In this document: positions 27,921 to 37,017 of the stretch, one piece after another
Position numbering within the stretch: position 1 is the first letter of the stretch
Layout of the letters: each line of letters opens with the position of its first letter
Source: Burkholderia pyrrocinia
GTDB taxonomy: Bacteria; Pseudomonadota; Gammaproteobacteria; Burkholderiales; Burkholderiaceae
DNA length: 64,000 nucleotides
Assembly (NCBI RefSeq): GCF_022809715.1
Contig: NZ_CP094459.1
Coordinates: 1,922,001-1,986,000 of the forward strand
Direction of reading: 5' to 3'
Position numbers and translations under genes: made by a program
Notes under the pieces: generated by a model
Seen by the model: the letters and a program-made list of their open reading frames with translations, nothing else
Databases searched by the model: none
Told to the model about the DNA's origin: nothing

Positions 27921-28853
27921 ATGCGTATCGTGGTCGCCCTGGGTGGCAACGCGCTGCTGCGCCGCGGCGAGGCGATGACCGCCGCCGCTCAGCAGGAAAA
28001 CGTGAGACTGGCCGCCGCCCAGCTCGCGGGCATCGCGCACGGCAACGAACTCGTGATCGTGCACGGCAACGGCCCGCAGGTCGGCATGCTCGCGGCATTG
28101 TCCGGGCAGGCGCCGGTTGCCGAACGTTTCCCGCTCGACGTGCTCGACGCCGAGACCGAAGGCATGATCGGCTACCTGATCGAACTCGAATTGCGCAACC
28201 GGCTGTCTGCATCGCGCCCATGCGCGACGCTGCTGACGATGGTCGAGGTCAGTGCGTCCGATGCCGCCTTCGACCGGCCCGACAAGCCGGTCGGCCCGGT
28301 GCTGACGCAGGCGGCTGCGACCGAAGCGGCACGTTCGAATGGATGGACGATCGTCGCCGACGGCAGCGGCTATCGTCGTGCCGTGCCGAGCCCTCGACCG
28401 CTGCGCTTTCTGGAGATCGAACCGGTGCGCGCGCTGCTCGCGACCCGGACTATCGTGATCTGTGCGGGTGGAGGCGGCATTCCCGTCGTGAAAGCGAACG
28501 ACGGTCGGCACCGGGGAATCGAGGCGGTGATCGACAAGGACCGCAGTGCGGCGCTCCTCGCGCGCGAGCTCGACGCAGACCTGTTCGTGATCGCAACCGA
28601 CGTGGCGGGCGTTTACCTCGACTGGGGCACGCCCGACGCACGCATGGTCCGGCGCACGTCGCCGGAAGCGCTCGCGGCGCTGCAGTTCGCGGCCGGATCG
28701 ATGGGGCCGAAGGTCGAAGCAGTCTGCGACTTTGCGCGGACAACCGGGCGACGCGCGGCAATCGGCGCGCTCTCGGATATCGCGCGGCTCGTCGACGACA
28801 CGGCGGGCACGTCGGTTCTGGTCAGTCAGGCAAGCATGTTCGTGGAGCGTTGA
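27921..28853 (+). CDS. arcC: Carbamate kinase
   Basis: The 310-aa enzyme transfers phosphate from carbamoyl phosphate to ADP, making ATP with release of ammonia and CO2. It begins MRIVVALGGNALLRRGEAM, the conserved N-terminal glycine loop, followed by IVHGNGPQVG near residue 50. Further conserved blocks are VICAGGGGIPV and AVIDKDRSAALLA, both in the nucleotide-binding part. It starts 13 bases after arcB with a GAGG site and is the last gene of the operon. Confidence 0.95.
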   Translation: MRIVVALGGNALLRRGEAMTAAAQQENVRLAAAQLAGIAHGNELVIVHGNGPQVGMLAALSGQAPVAERFPLDVLDAETEGMIGYLIELELRNRLSASRPCATLLTMVEVSASDAAFDRPDKPVGPVLTQAAATEAARSNGWTIVADGSGYRRAVPSPRPLRFLEIEPVRALLATRTIVICAGGGGIPVVKANDGRHRGIEAVIDKDRSAALLARELDADLFVIATDVAGVYLDWGTPDARMVRRTSPEALAALQFAAGSMGPKVEAVCDFARTTGRRAAIGALSDIARLVDDTAGTSVLVSQASMFVER

Positions 28854-29456
28854 GGCCACTCGCGACGCTGGTTGCCAACGTGCGGATTCGAGCAATGCCG
28901 ATGACGGAGTGACGAATTGGCTCCGCGATTCCGTCAGGCGCGCATCGTGAAGATCTGACGCCCTGAACCGACTTCGAGCCGAATCACAATCGCGGCGTGA
29001 TCGTCAGCATCGCGAAGGTCGCGATCGGCGCGCTGTTCGGCACGCCGTCGGGCCAGCTGCGGGTGCGCTGCCATGTCGACAGGCTCCTGATCAGCCGGCT
29101 GCCGGCCTCGCATCCGGCGCAGGCGCGCATGCCGGTGCGCGGCCTCCCGTCGAAGCCGACCCGACGTTCGTGCGGGTCCATCCCTGCGTGTCGCCGAAGA
29201 TTCAGTTGTCCGCCCCGCATACCGAGCGGGCCGGCGTGCGCTCGAGCGCCCCGGCCCCGCCTGATGCCGGCGGCCCGGGGCGATAGCGACGCAGCGATCG
29301 GTGCGGGTTTCTTCGTCGCGGTTCCTGCGGCGCTCCGGCCTGTCCGGTTTCACGGTGAAAGCGTGCGATCCGTTGCTTGACCACGGTCGGCGCGAGCCGC
29401 CGGTTCGTTGCGCGACCGGCGCCGGTTGTCGGGCAGCGTGCGGTGATGTCCGTCGG
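28854..29456. other. Gene-poor stretch downstream of arcC
   Basis: About 600 bases lie between arcC and the next FNR-type box. Several frames are open on both strands, as is usual at this GC level, but none has a ribosome site, recognised motif or consistent codon bias. It may hold decayed coding sequence. No clear terminator for the arc operon was found. Confidence 0.4.
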
Positions 29457-29470
29457 TTGACGCACATCAA
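29457..29470 (+). promoter_or_regulatory. FNR/Anr-type box
   Basis: TTGACGCACATCAA is a perfect match to the pattern. It lies 119 bases upstream of the gene at 29589. AAGATT near 29493 is a weak -10 candidate at the right spacing. Confidence 0.7.
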
Positions 29471-29588
29471 CAAGGCAGTGCCGTGGCCATGGAAGATTGA
29501 CGTACGAGTACGAAATCAAGTATTGCGAGCGCACCACACTGATGAACCGGCTCTCGCCATCAATCGGCGCAATCAACAGGAGCTGAAC

Positions 29589-29912
29589 ATGGGAATCTGG
29601 ATGCAAATCGCTTACTTCGGCTTCGCCGGGTCGACTCAGTTGGAAGCGGAAGCGAGCATCCAGCTGATGCGCCTCGAGCAGTTCAGTCCGCAACTGGCCG
29701 GCTGCCATCTCGCGATCGAGGCCATGGGCGCGTCGACTCGCCAGCCGAGGTATGACGTACGACTCGATCTGATCACGCGCAACGGGGAACTCCGTCCCGT
29801 TCCGCATATGACGGGCACGGATCCCATGAACGCGTTGGAGCGGGCATTCGACCTCGCCGAGCGGCAACTCGGCACGAGCGCGGCCACTGGAACCCACGAA
29901 AACTCTCGCTGA
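29589..29912 (+). CDS. HPF/RaiA-like ribosome hibernation family protein, short
   Basis: The 107-aa protein starts MGIWMQIAYFGFAG after a clear AGGAG site. The pattern of a helix-rich start, then YDVRLDLITRNGELRPVPH and DPMNALERAFDLAERQL, resembles the S30AE fold of ribosome hibernation factors, which bind the decoding site of idle 30S subunits. The usual basic residues of the first strand are not obvious, so the match is partial. The FNR-type box upstream suggests it is made when oxygen falls. A role in parking ribosomes during anoxic dormancy is an inference. Confidence 0.6.
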   Translation: MGIWMQIAYFGFAGSTQLEAEASIQLMRLEQFSPQLAGCHLAIEAMGASTRQPRYDVRLDLITRNGELRPVPHMTGTDPMNALERAFDLAERQLGTSAATGTHENSR

Positions 29913-29922
29913 CACGTCCCGC

Positions 29923-29953
29923 GCATCGGGCGTGCTTCGCCATGGCCCGATGC
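29923..29953. terminator. Hairpin between convergent genes
   Basis: GCATCGGGC (29923-29931) and GCCCGATGC (29945-29953) form a perfect nine-base stem with a 13-base loop, between the convergent stops at 29912 and 30043. No T-run follows. Confidence 0.5.
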
Positions 29954-30042
29954 ACCGGCCCGCGGCGGTTTGCGGCGACTCGCCAGGCGTGTGTTGATCC
30001 GCCGCGTCGACGGAGCCGGCGCAGTCGGCAGCCTTGGTCCGA

Positions 30043-30417
30043 TTAACTTTCCTCGTCGCCCGTGAATACCTCGTGTTCCGGCGTCTCCGCCGTATCGTCG
30101 ACCCACTGCACCCGCCATGTGCCTGTCACTGGCGCCTGCATGGCGTCGCGCAGCCAGCGCGCGCAGCCGGCCTGGCCTTCGAACGGCCCGGACGATGCGT
30201 CGAGATCGAGATCGTCGAGCCAGCAGAGGGTGCCGGCGTTGTCGGGCCCCGTCATCAGGGTGGCGCTGCCTTCGCGGACGAGTGTCCCCCACGCGGGCAG
30301 GTCCATTCCGGCATGACCCTCGCGCGACCAGCGTCGCGTGGCCGTGTCGATCCAGAGAATGGCATAGGCCGACGGGTTGTCGCAGGCGAAAGTATCGAGA
30401 TGCAGCGTGATCCGCAC
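30043..30417 (-). CDS. Hypothetical protein, 124 aa, GTG start
   Basis: The protein begins at a GTG codon at 30417 with GGAG six bases upstream. It is acidic and Trp-rich, with text such as YAILWIDTATRRWSREGHAG and TGPDNAGTLCWLDDLD, and ends in an Asp/Glu tail. No signal peptide, membrane helix or known catalytic motif is visible. It looks like a small soluble domain made of beta-strands. It lies 55 bases after the cytochrome remnant on the same strand and is probably driven by the FNR-type promoter at 30646-30686. Function is unknown. Confidence 0.7.
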   Translation of the reverse strand: MRITLHLDTFACDNPSAYAILWIDTATRRWSREGHAGMDLPAWGTLVREGSATLMTGPDNAGTLCWLDDLDLDASSGPFEGQAGCARWLRDAMQAPVTGTWRVQWVDDTAETPEHEVFTGDEES

Positions 30418-30472
30418 AATGGGCTCCGAATCGATGAAGGAGGGCGGTCGCCGTCACCGGCGGTCGCGGCTT

Positions 30473-30639
30473 TTACTGGCTCATGACCCGGCGAATCAGC
30501 GTATGCGCGTCCTCGGAGGACAGCGGGCCGCCGTGCTCGGCGGGCGGCGGCATCGCGGCGTCGCCCCGGTGCGCACGGCCGCCCGGTCTCGGTGTGTCAT
30601 TGGAGCGGTAGTCGTCGCGCGCGTGTCCGGCAAGTAGTC
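30473..30639 (-). pseudogene. Remnant of a c-type cytochrome
   Basis: The minus frame ending at TAA 30473-30475 encodes GGRAHRGDAAMPPPAEHGG and then PLSSEDAHTLIRRVMSQ. This matches the C-terminal half of the cytochrome at 2532-2867, which has GGRAHWGDTPMPSAAERGG and PLSRDDARQLVQWVLSQ. The signal peptide and the CxxCH haem site are missing, no start codon fits, and the frame closes upstream at 30644-30646. It is therefore a truncated gene. A well-formed FNR-type promoter still lies directly upstream, so the fragment is probably transcribed. Confidence 0.8.
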
Positions 30640-30645
30640 CGACTC

Positions 30646-30686
30646 AGTCTATGCGTGGCCCCGAGCCGGCGCTTGATGCAGGTCAA
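30646..30686 (-). promoter_or_regulatory. FNR/Anr-type promoter upstream of cytochrome remnant
   Basis: The box at 30673-30686 is a perfect match (TTGAT-GCAG-GTCAA on the plus strand). TAGACT on the minus strand at 30646-30651 starts 35 bases from the box edge, the same hexamer and spacing as at 10097-10137. It should drive the remnant and the downstream gene at 30417. Confidence 0.75.
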
Positions 30687-31087
30687 ATGCGGGAACGCGC
30701 TCGCCGACCGGTTCTTCGCGATCTGGCGCGCGGCCGGACTGGAATCGCCCGGGATGGAAAGTCAGGCAGGGTTTGGAGAACAGCCGCCGGGGAAGAATGC
30801 CGACTGCGGCTACGGCCGGTGAAAACCCTCGCGGACGGCGCTCGGGTACGCCAGCAGCCGCAAGCGCCAACCGCCGGCTGTCCGACTCGAAAGGGGCACG
30901 CATCCCGCCCGGATAGCGCGGCACGACATGCGCCGGCCGCTGTGCGGCCGTCATCGCATCGATACGCGCCGATGCCGGCCGGCGGGCGATTCGTTCGTGC
31001 ACGCGTCGGCGGGGTAACGACGGGGCGTGCGGCCGCGGTTCGCGATCGGCCCGAGACCGTGGCCGCCTCCCGGCGAATACGCGCGGC
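30687..31087. other. Gene-free stretch downstream of phosphoketolase
   Basis: About 400 bases separate the phosphoketolase stop from the FNR-type box at 30673. Open frames exist on both strands but none shows a ribosome site, motif or sensible composition. I see nothing recognisable here. Confidence 0.4.
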
Positions 31088-33487
31088 TCACGGCATCGGG
31101 CTCCGGCTTCCCGGCGTCGCGGGCCAGCGCCAGTCGCGGATTTCCGGCAGGTCGTCGCCGTACCGGTCCACATGGCGGCGATGCTCGACCAGCCTGTCGC
31201 GCAGGTACTGCCTGAAAAGCGCGCCCGACTGCACGTGTTCGCCCGCATGATCGAGCACGGCCTCGCACAGATGGAACCGGTCGACCCGGTTGAGGACCGT
31301 CATGTCGAACGGCGTCGTGGTCGTTCCTTCCTCGATGAAACCGTGCACGTGGAAATTCGCGTGATTCGTGCGGCGATAGGTCAGCCGGTGAATCAGGGTG
31401 GGGTAGCTGTGATGCGCGAATATCACCGGCCGGTCGGTCGTGAACATCGCGTCGAAATCCGCGTCGCTCAGCCCGTGCGGATGAACGTCGGCGGGCTCCA
31501 GCGTCATCAGGTCGACGACGTTGACGACCCGGACGCGCAACGCCGGCAGATGGGTGCGCAGCAGGTCGACGGCCGCGAGCGTCTCGAGCGTCGGCACGTC
31601 GCCCGCGCAGGCCATCACGACATCCGGCTCGCCGTCGCTGCTCGCCCATTCCCAGATGCCCGCGCCGGTGCTGCAATGCCGGATCGCGGCATCCAGATCG
31701 AGCCATTGCGGCGCCGGCTGCTTGCCGGCGACGATCACGTTGATCCGGTTCCAGGTGCGCAGCGCGTGATCCGTGACGACCAGCAGCGTGTTCGCGTCGG
31801 GCGGCAGATAGACGCGCACCGTGTCGGCCTTCTTGTTGACCGCGAAATCGATGAAGCCCGGGTCCTGGTGGCTGAAGCCGTTGTGGTCCTGCCGCCAGAC
31901 GTGCGATGTCAGCAGGTAGTTGAGCGACGGCAGCGGCCGCCGCCAGCGGATTTCCCGGCAGGCCTTCAGCCATTTCGCATGCTGGTTGAACATCGAATCG
32001 ACGATATGAATGAACGCCTCGTAGCACGACATCAGCCCGTGTCGCCCGGTCAGCAGATAACCTTCGAGCCAGCCCTGGCAGGTGTGCTCGCTGAGCATCT
32101 CCATGACCCGGCCGTCGGGCGCGAGCTGGACGTCGTCCGGATCGGTCTCGGCCATCCAGGTGCGCGCGGTGACGTCGAACAGCGCCGACAAGCGGTTGGA
32201 TTCCGTTTCGTCGGGGCCGAACACGCGAAACGTCCGGTCGGCCAGATTCGCGGACATCACGTCGCGCAGGAAGCCGCCCATCACGCGCGTGGCCTGCGCA
32301 TCGACCTGCCCGGGCGCGGGCACCGCCACCGCGTGGCGGGTGAAATCCGGCATCCGCAACTCGCGCGCTTCGCCGCCGCCGTTCGCCACCGGATTCGCGC
32401 TCATCCTGCGCGATCCGGCCGGCGACAGTGACCGGATCGCCTCGCACGGACGCCCGTCCGCGTCGAACAGTTCGTCGGGGCGATAGCTGCTCAGCCAGGC
32501 TTCCAGCAATTGCAGGTGTCCCGGTTGTTTCAGGTCGGCGATCGGCACCTGATGCGACCGGAAGTGCCCCTCCGTTTTCAGGCCGTCGACGCGCTTCGGG
32601 CCGGTCCAGCCCTTGGGCGTGCGCAGCACGATCATCGGCCAGCGAGGGCGGTCGAGCTCGCGTCCGCCGCGCGCCCGGTTCTGGATGCCGCGAATGTCGT
32701 CCAGCGCGTCGTCGAGCGCGGCCGCCATGCGCTGGTGCATGGCCATCGGCTCGTCGCCCGAGACGAACAGCGGCCGATAGCCATAACCGGTCAGCAGGCT
32801 CTCCAGTTCGTCCTGTCCGATGCGGCTGAGGATCGACGGGCTGGCGATCTTGTAGCCGTTCAAATGCAGGATGGGCAGCACCGCGCCGTCCGATGCCGGA
32901 TTGAGGAATTTGTTCGAGTGCCAGGCGGTGGCGAGCGGCCCGGTTTCCGCCTCGCCGTCGCCCACGACGCAGGCGACGATCAGCCCGGGATGATCGAACG
33001 CCGCGCCGAACGCATGCGACAGCGAGTAGCCCAGTTCGCCGCCTTCATGAATGGAGCCCGGCGTCTGCGGTGCGACGTGGCTCGGTACGCCGCCGGGGAA
33101 GCTGAACTGGCGGAACAGCGCCGCCATGCCCTCGGCGTTTTGCGGCACGTTCGGATAGGTGTCGCTGTACACCCCTTCGAGCCATGCGTTGGCAAGCACG
33201 CCGGGGCCGCCGTGGCCCGGCCCGGCGATGAACAGCATGTCCAGGTCGCGTGCGTTGATCACCCGGTTCAGATGCGCGTAGATGAAGTTCAGCCCCGGCG
33301 TCGTGCCCCAGTGACCGAGCAGACGAGGCTTGACGTGCGCGATCTGCAGCGGCTCGCGAAGGAGCGGATTGTCGAGCAGATAGATCTGCCCGACCGACAG
33401 ATAGTTGGCGGCCCGCCACCACGCGTTCATGCGATGCAGCAGTGCGTCGGAAAGCGGGGCGGGGGAGGCCAGGTCGGCTTGGGTCAT
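31088..33487 (-). CDS. xfp: Xylulose-5-phosphate/fructose-6-phosphate phosphoketolase
   Basis: The 799-aa thiamine-diphosphate enzyme splits xylulose 5-phosphate or fructose 6-phosphate with phosphate to acetyl phosphate and a smaller sugar phosphate. Length and motifs match the family: [49 protein letters not shown], and [20 protein letters not shown], which holds the GDGE thiamine-binding motif. It provides acetyl phosphate without oxidation, useful for ATP formation when respiration stops. A perfect FNR-type box lies 96 bases upstream. No intact acetate kinase or phosphotransacetylase gene is present in the window, only a likely kinase remnant at 9096-9215. Confidence 0.95.
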   Translation of the reverse strand: MTQADLASPAPLSDALLHRMNAWWRAANYLSVGQIYLLDNPLLREPLQIAHVKPRLLGHWGTTPGLNFIYAHLNRVINARDLDMLFIAGPGHGGPGVLANAWLEGVYSDTYPNVPQNAEGMAALFRQFSFPGGVPSHVAPQTPGSIHEGGELGYSLSHAFGAAFDHPGLIVACVVGDGEAETGPLATAWHSNKFLNPASDGAVLPILHLNGYKIASPSILSRIGQDELESLLTGYGYRPLFVSGDEPMAMHQRMAAALDDALDDIRGIQNRARGGRELDRPRWPMIVLRTPKGWTGPKRVDGLKTEGHFRSHQVPIADLKQPGHLQLLEAWLSSYRPDELFDADGRPCEAIRSLSPAGSRRMSANPVANGGGEARELRMPDFTRHAVAVPAPGQVDAQATRVMGGFLRDVMSANLADRTFRVFGPDETESNRLSALFDVTARTWMAETDPDDVQLAPDGRVMEMLSEHTCQGWLEGYLLTGRHGLMSCYEAFIHIVDSMFNQHAKWLKACREIRWRRPLPSLNYLLTSHVWRQDHNGFSHQDPGFIDFAVNKKADTVRVYLPPDANTLLVVTDHALRTWNRINVIVAGKQPAPQWLDLDAAIRHCSTGAGIWEWASSDGEPDVVMACAGDVPTLETLAAVDLLRTHLPALRVRVVNVVDLMTLEPADVHPHGLSDADFDAMFTTDRPVIFAHHSYPTLIHRLTYRRTNHANFHVHGFIEEGTTTTPFDMTVLNRVDRFHLCEAVLDHAGEHVQSGALFRQYLRDRLVEHRRHVDRYGDDLPEIRDWRWPATPGSRSPMP

Positions 33488-33555
33488 GCAACGCTCCTGA
33501 AAGCGGCCGTGCCGCATGGAAGACAGTGCGATTCGCGACGAATCGATCAGCATCC

Positions 33556-33596
33556 ACCGTACGGTGAGTCGCGGCGCGGCGCTTGATCGTCATCAA
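33556..33596 (-). promoter_or_regulatory. FNR/Anr-type promoter of phosphoketolase
   Basis: TTGATCGTCATCAA at 33583-33596 is a perfect palindromic match. TACGGT on the minus strand at 33556-33561 starts 35 bases from the box edge and is a plausible -10. The phosphoketolase start is at 33487. Confidence 0.8.
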
Positions 33597-33804
33597 GCCG
33601 GTGCAACGGCCGGCAGGCGAATTCGTCATACGGCTTGCCGATCTTGCCGATTTGGCAGGGCCCACGCCGGACATGTCCGCCGCTGCCCGACCGCGGCCGG
33701 CGGCGGGATCGTCGGTAACGCGAATAGCGGCTCCGCAACGTGGAAAACGATGCGCGCCGCCTTCGGCGCACGTAGCACAGTTGCGCAGTTGCGCAGTTCT
33801 CGAA

Positions 33805-35526
33805 TCAACCGGGGAAGGCCGGCACCGTCCCCGGCAACGAACCGACGCACGAGCGCTTCGCCGCTTCTGCGGCGGCGCGCACCCGCTCCGCGTGCAACGC
33901 GGCCATTAGCGGCCGCCAGTATCCCGCTGACAGGAATCGATCGATCGGCACCTCCGCGTCGAAGGAAAGCGAGATCGCCGCTTCGTGCGCCGTCAACGGC
34001 TCGGCGTCGCGCCATTGCGCGTCCAGCACCGCCGGCCCCGCATCGGACGCGTCGCTTCCGGCCAGCCAGCGCCGCTTGACGCGTTCGGCCATGCAGGCCC
34101 GGCCGGCGCGGAAATCGAGGATGAACACCGGTACGCCAAGCGCCTCGGCAAGCGCGACGAAGCGCGCCCGGCGGGCGTGGGCCAGGAAGGTGGCGTCGAC
34201 GATCGTCGGGTAGCCGGCCCGCAGTGTGGTCTCCGCGATCGCGCGCAGCCGATCGTATTGGGCGTCGATCGCGCGCGCCGCATAGGCGCCGTCGGACAAT
34301 GCGCCGCGCTCGACGGGAGCGAGCGGATGCGTGCGTTTGCGCTCGCTGTCGCTCGACACGCGGACCGCGCCGATCAGATCGGCCAGCGCGCGGCTTGCGA
34401 CGGATTTGCCGGAGCCGGACACGCCGTGGCATAGCAGCAGATACGGCGGCGGCCGGTCTGCGACGCGCGCGGCGAGCGCAATGTAACGTCCGGCCACGCG
34501 CAGGTCGTCGTCTTGTGCCGATGTGAGTCGCGGGCCGCCCGAACCGGCGCGCAGCACGGCCACCTGCGCGCGCACCAGCGCGCGATAGCCGACGTACAGC
34601 GACAGCGCCGCGAGGCCGGCGAAATCGCCGGTCGCCTCCAGCCAGCGATTGAGCAGGCGACGGGCGAGATCGGCGCGGCCGTGCGCGCACAGATCCATCA
34701 CCAGGAACGCCAGGTCGTTGACGACGTCGATCCAGCGGAGTGCATCGCTGAATTCGATGCAGTCGAACATCAGCACGTCGGTGCCCCGGCGGACCAGATT
34801 GTCGAGATGCAGGTCGCCATGGCAGGCGCGCACGAAGCCGTCCGCGCGGCGCGCGTCGAGATGACGGGCGAGTGCCCTGCAGCTGTGTCGATAGCTGTCC
34901 CGCAGCGCGGCCGGCAGGGCCATCGGCCCGACCGCGAGCGACGCGAGCACGGCGTCGAGTTGCGCGTGCAGCAAGGCCGCGCTGCCGAACGCGGCGGACG
35001 GCACGTCCTTGCTGGCGCGCGCATGAAAGCTCGCGAGCCGGGCCGCGACGCGGTCGATATCAGCGTTCGTGAGCGCTCCCGCCGCAAGCAGGCGGGAAAA
35101 CAGCGCTGCCTGGTCGAAACGGCGCATCTTCACCAGATAGTCGATGGCCGCCACCGCACGCGTATCGCAGCCGGCAAGCCGGCAACCGCGCCGCGTGCGT
35201 TCGAGCGGCATGACGCCCAGATAGAGTTCGCGCGCCAGCGGCCGGTTCAGGACCAGCTCGGCGGCGCAGCTGCGGCGCCGGGCGGCGAGGGGTCTGAAGT
35301 CGGCAAAGCCCAGGTCGAGCGGCTTGAGCCGCTTGTAGGCGAAACGTCCGGCCAGGTAGACCACCGACAGATGCGTCTCGATTCGTTCGATCCGGCCGGC
35401 AGGGTGCGGGTAGAAGGACGCGCGCCGCAGCGCCGCGTCGAGCCGCCGCGCATGACGGCGGGCGGCCCGCAACCGGTTCTGCTTTCGCAGCGGGCCCAAA
35501 CGGCGGGGGAGCACGGCAAGCGACAT
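33805..35526 (-). CDS. Fused phosphotransferase-like and AAA-type P-loop kinase protein
   Basis: The product is about 573 aa. The N-terminal half is aminoglycoside-phosphotransferase-like: ASFYPHPAGRIERIETHLS, then YKRLKPLDLGFADF, and the catalytic-type HGDLHLDNL with a later FDCIEF. The C-terminal third is a P-loop kinase with CHGVSGSGKSVASRAL. This pair of domains matches a widespread uncharacterised bacterial family (COG2187 plus COG0645 type). The start is uncertain: 35526 has a weak GGAA site, 35559 has none, and 35676 has GGAG but adds an Arg-rich 50-residue tail and overlaps the ATPase stop. It follows the ABC transporter genes on the same strand. Its substrate is unknown. Confidence 0.8.
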   Translation of the reverse strand: MSLAVLPRRLGPLRKQNRLRAARRHARRLDAALRRASFYPHPAGRIERIETHLSVVYLAGRFAYKRLKPLDLGFADFRPLAARRRSCAAELVLNRPLARELYLGVMPLERTRRGCRLAGCDTRAVAAIDYLVKMRRFDQAALFSRLLAAGALTNADIDRVAARLASFHARASKDVPSAAFGSAALLHAQLDAVLASLAVGPMALPAALRDSYRHSCRALARHLDARRADGFVRACHGDLHLDNLVRRGTDVLMFDCIEFSDALRWIDVVNDLAFLVMDLCAHGRADLARRLLNRWLEATGDFAGLAALSLYVGYRALVRAQVAVLRAGSGGPRLTSAQDDDLRVAGRYIALAARVADRPPPYLLLCHGVSGSGKSVASRALADLIGAVRVSSDSERKRTHPLAPVERGALSDGAYAARAIDAQYDRLRAIAETTLRAGYPTIVDATFLAHARRARFVALAEALGVPVFILDFRAGRACMAERVKRRWLAGSDASDAGPAVLDAQWRDAEPLTAHEAAISLSFDAEVPIDRFLSAGYWRPLMAALHAERVRAAAEAAKRSCVGSLPGTVPAFPG

Positions 35527-35668
35527 GATTTCCGTGGGATTCGACAATGAATCGCGCATGAAGGGCGTCCGGCCGCCGGATGCGGCTGCCGCCCCGGTCC
35601 GGGCTCGCCGCCGTGTCCGCACGAGTCCGCGGACGGGCGCGCCGGCGCGGTTCCGGCGGGTTTCGCGC

Positions 35669-37009
35669 CTAGTCATCGCCGGCTCCGAACATGCGGGTCG
35701 CGTCGTCGTAGGTGTAGAGCCCCGACGCGCGGCCCCAGTCGATGACGGTTCGCAGCGTATCCGCGGCGTCCTGCCGGTTCAGGTGATCTTCCAGTTCGAG
35801 CTCGAAACGCTCGCGCGGCGCCCGGTGCCCGTCACGCTCGTCGAGGATTGCCCGGATGTGGCTGGCAAGCGGGACGAAATGCTCGAGATGCTCGCGCAAC
35901 AGCCGCTTGCGGTCGGCCGCATGTCCCTGCGCATAGACCCGGCCGGCGGCGGTCAGCCGTATCGCTCCGTCGTGCAGTTCCGCGAACGCCAGCAGATGCA
36001 GCGCGGCGGCGGCGGGCAGCAGTTCGTTCACCTTGAGCAGCGGCCCGGCGATCTTCGACAGTTCGGTGTAGCCGTTGGTCGAGCCGGCGGCGAGCGTCTC
36101 GATGAAGCCGTCGATGCGGTGGCTCGACACCATCGGCAGCCGCTGCGTGAAATCGGGCAGCCCCTTGCGCTGCGCATCGAGCGATTCGACGAGCCGCGCG
36201 GTCAGGATCGCGTAGATTTCGTTGGCGAGCGCCTGGAACTGGCTGTCGAGACGCTGGCGCGGATGCGGCAGCGGAATCTCGAGCTCGGCGACGATCTGGC
36301 CGGGATGCGCGCCCAACACGAGCACGCGGTCGCACATCTGCACCGCTTCCTCGATGTTGTGCGTGACGAGCAATACCGCTTTGGTCGGCAACTGCCGCGC
36401 GGCCCAGAGATCCAGGAAATCCAGGCGCAGCGTGTCGGCGGTCAGCACGTCGAGCGCCGAGAACGGCTCGTCCATCAACAGCAGCGCCGGTTCGCCGACC
36501 AGCGCGCGCGCAAACCCGACGCGTTGCCGCATGCCGCCCGAGAGTTCGCGTGGAAATGCGGATTCGAAGCCGTCGAGACCGATCAGCTCGATGACCGACA
36601 ACGCGCGCCGGCGAACGACGTCGCGCGGCAAGCCGCTCGCGTCCAGTCCCAGCTCGACGTTGTCCAGCACGGTCAGCCACGGGTAGAGCGCGAACGTCTG
36701 GAACACGACCCCGATCCCTTCCGCGGGGCCCGCGAGCGGCGCGCCGCGATAACGGACCTGGCCGGACGAGGGCTTGATGAGGCCGCCCGCGATGCGCAGC
36801 AGCGTGGATTTGCCGGACCCCGACCGCCCCAGCAAGCCAAGAATCTCGCCTTCGCGCAGCGTCAGGTCGACGCCGGCCAGTACCGGCAGCGGTGCGCCCG
36901 AGGGTTTGGCGAACGACATGCAGATATCGTGCAGTTCGATCACGGGCGGCGCTTCGCGAATTGCCGGCGCGGCGTCGGGCTGGATGGAAGCAGGCGTAAG
37001 TTCGGACAT
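35669..37009 (-). CDS. NitT/TauT-type ABC transporter ATPase with C-terminal extra domain
   Basis: The 446-aa product has an ABC ATPase (about residues 20-260) with Walker A GRSGSGKST, signature LSGGMRQR and Walker B LLLMDEPFSALD. This is the nitrate/sulfonate/taurine importer class. After it comes a helical C-terminal region of about 150 residues including HRIDGFIETLAAGSTNGYTELS and ending DDATRMFGAGDD, which matches the AAA-associated C-terminal domain seen in some importers of this class. It starts eight bases after the permease stop. No substrate-binding protein gene is nearby. Confidence 0.9.
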   Translation of the reverse strand: MSELTPASIQPDAAPAIREAPPVIELHDICMSFAKPSGAPLPVLAGVDLTLREGEILGLLGRSGSGKSTLLRIAGGLIKPSSGQVRYRGAPLAGPAEGIGVVFQTFALYPWLTVLDNVELGLDASGLPRDVVRRRALSVIELIGLDGFESAFPRELSGGMRQRVGFARALVGEPALLLMDEPFSALDVLTADTLRLDFLDLWAARQLPTKAVLLVTHNIEEAVQMCDRVLVLGAHPGQIVAELEIPLPHPRQRLDSQFQALANEIYAILTARLVESLDAQRKGLPDFTQRLPMVSSHRIDGFIETLAAGSTNGYTELSKIAGPLLKVNELLPAAAALHLLAFAELHDGAIRLTAAGRVYAQGHAADRKRLLREHLEHFVPLASHIRAILDERDGHRAPRERFELELEDHLNRQDAADTLRTVIDWGRASGLYTYDDATRMFGAGDD

Positions 37010-37017
37010 GGGCGGAC

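Noticed and set aside
28984..29220. Short open frames on both strands after arcC
   Set aside because: No start signal, motif or codon bias distinguishes one frame from the others.
30651..31250. Plus-strand ORF overlapping the phosphoketolase end
   Set aside because: It runs opposite a certain gene and has no recognisable features.
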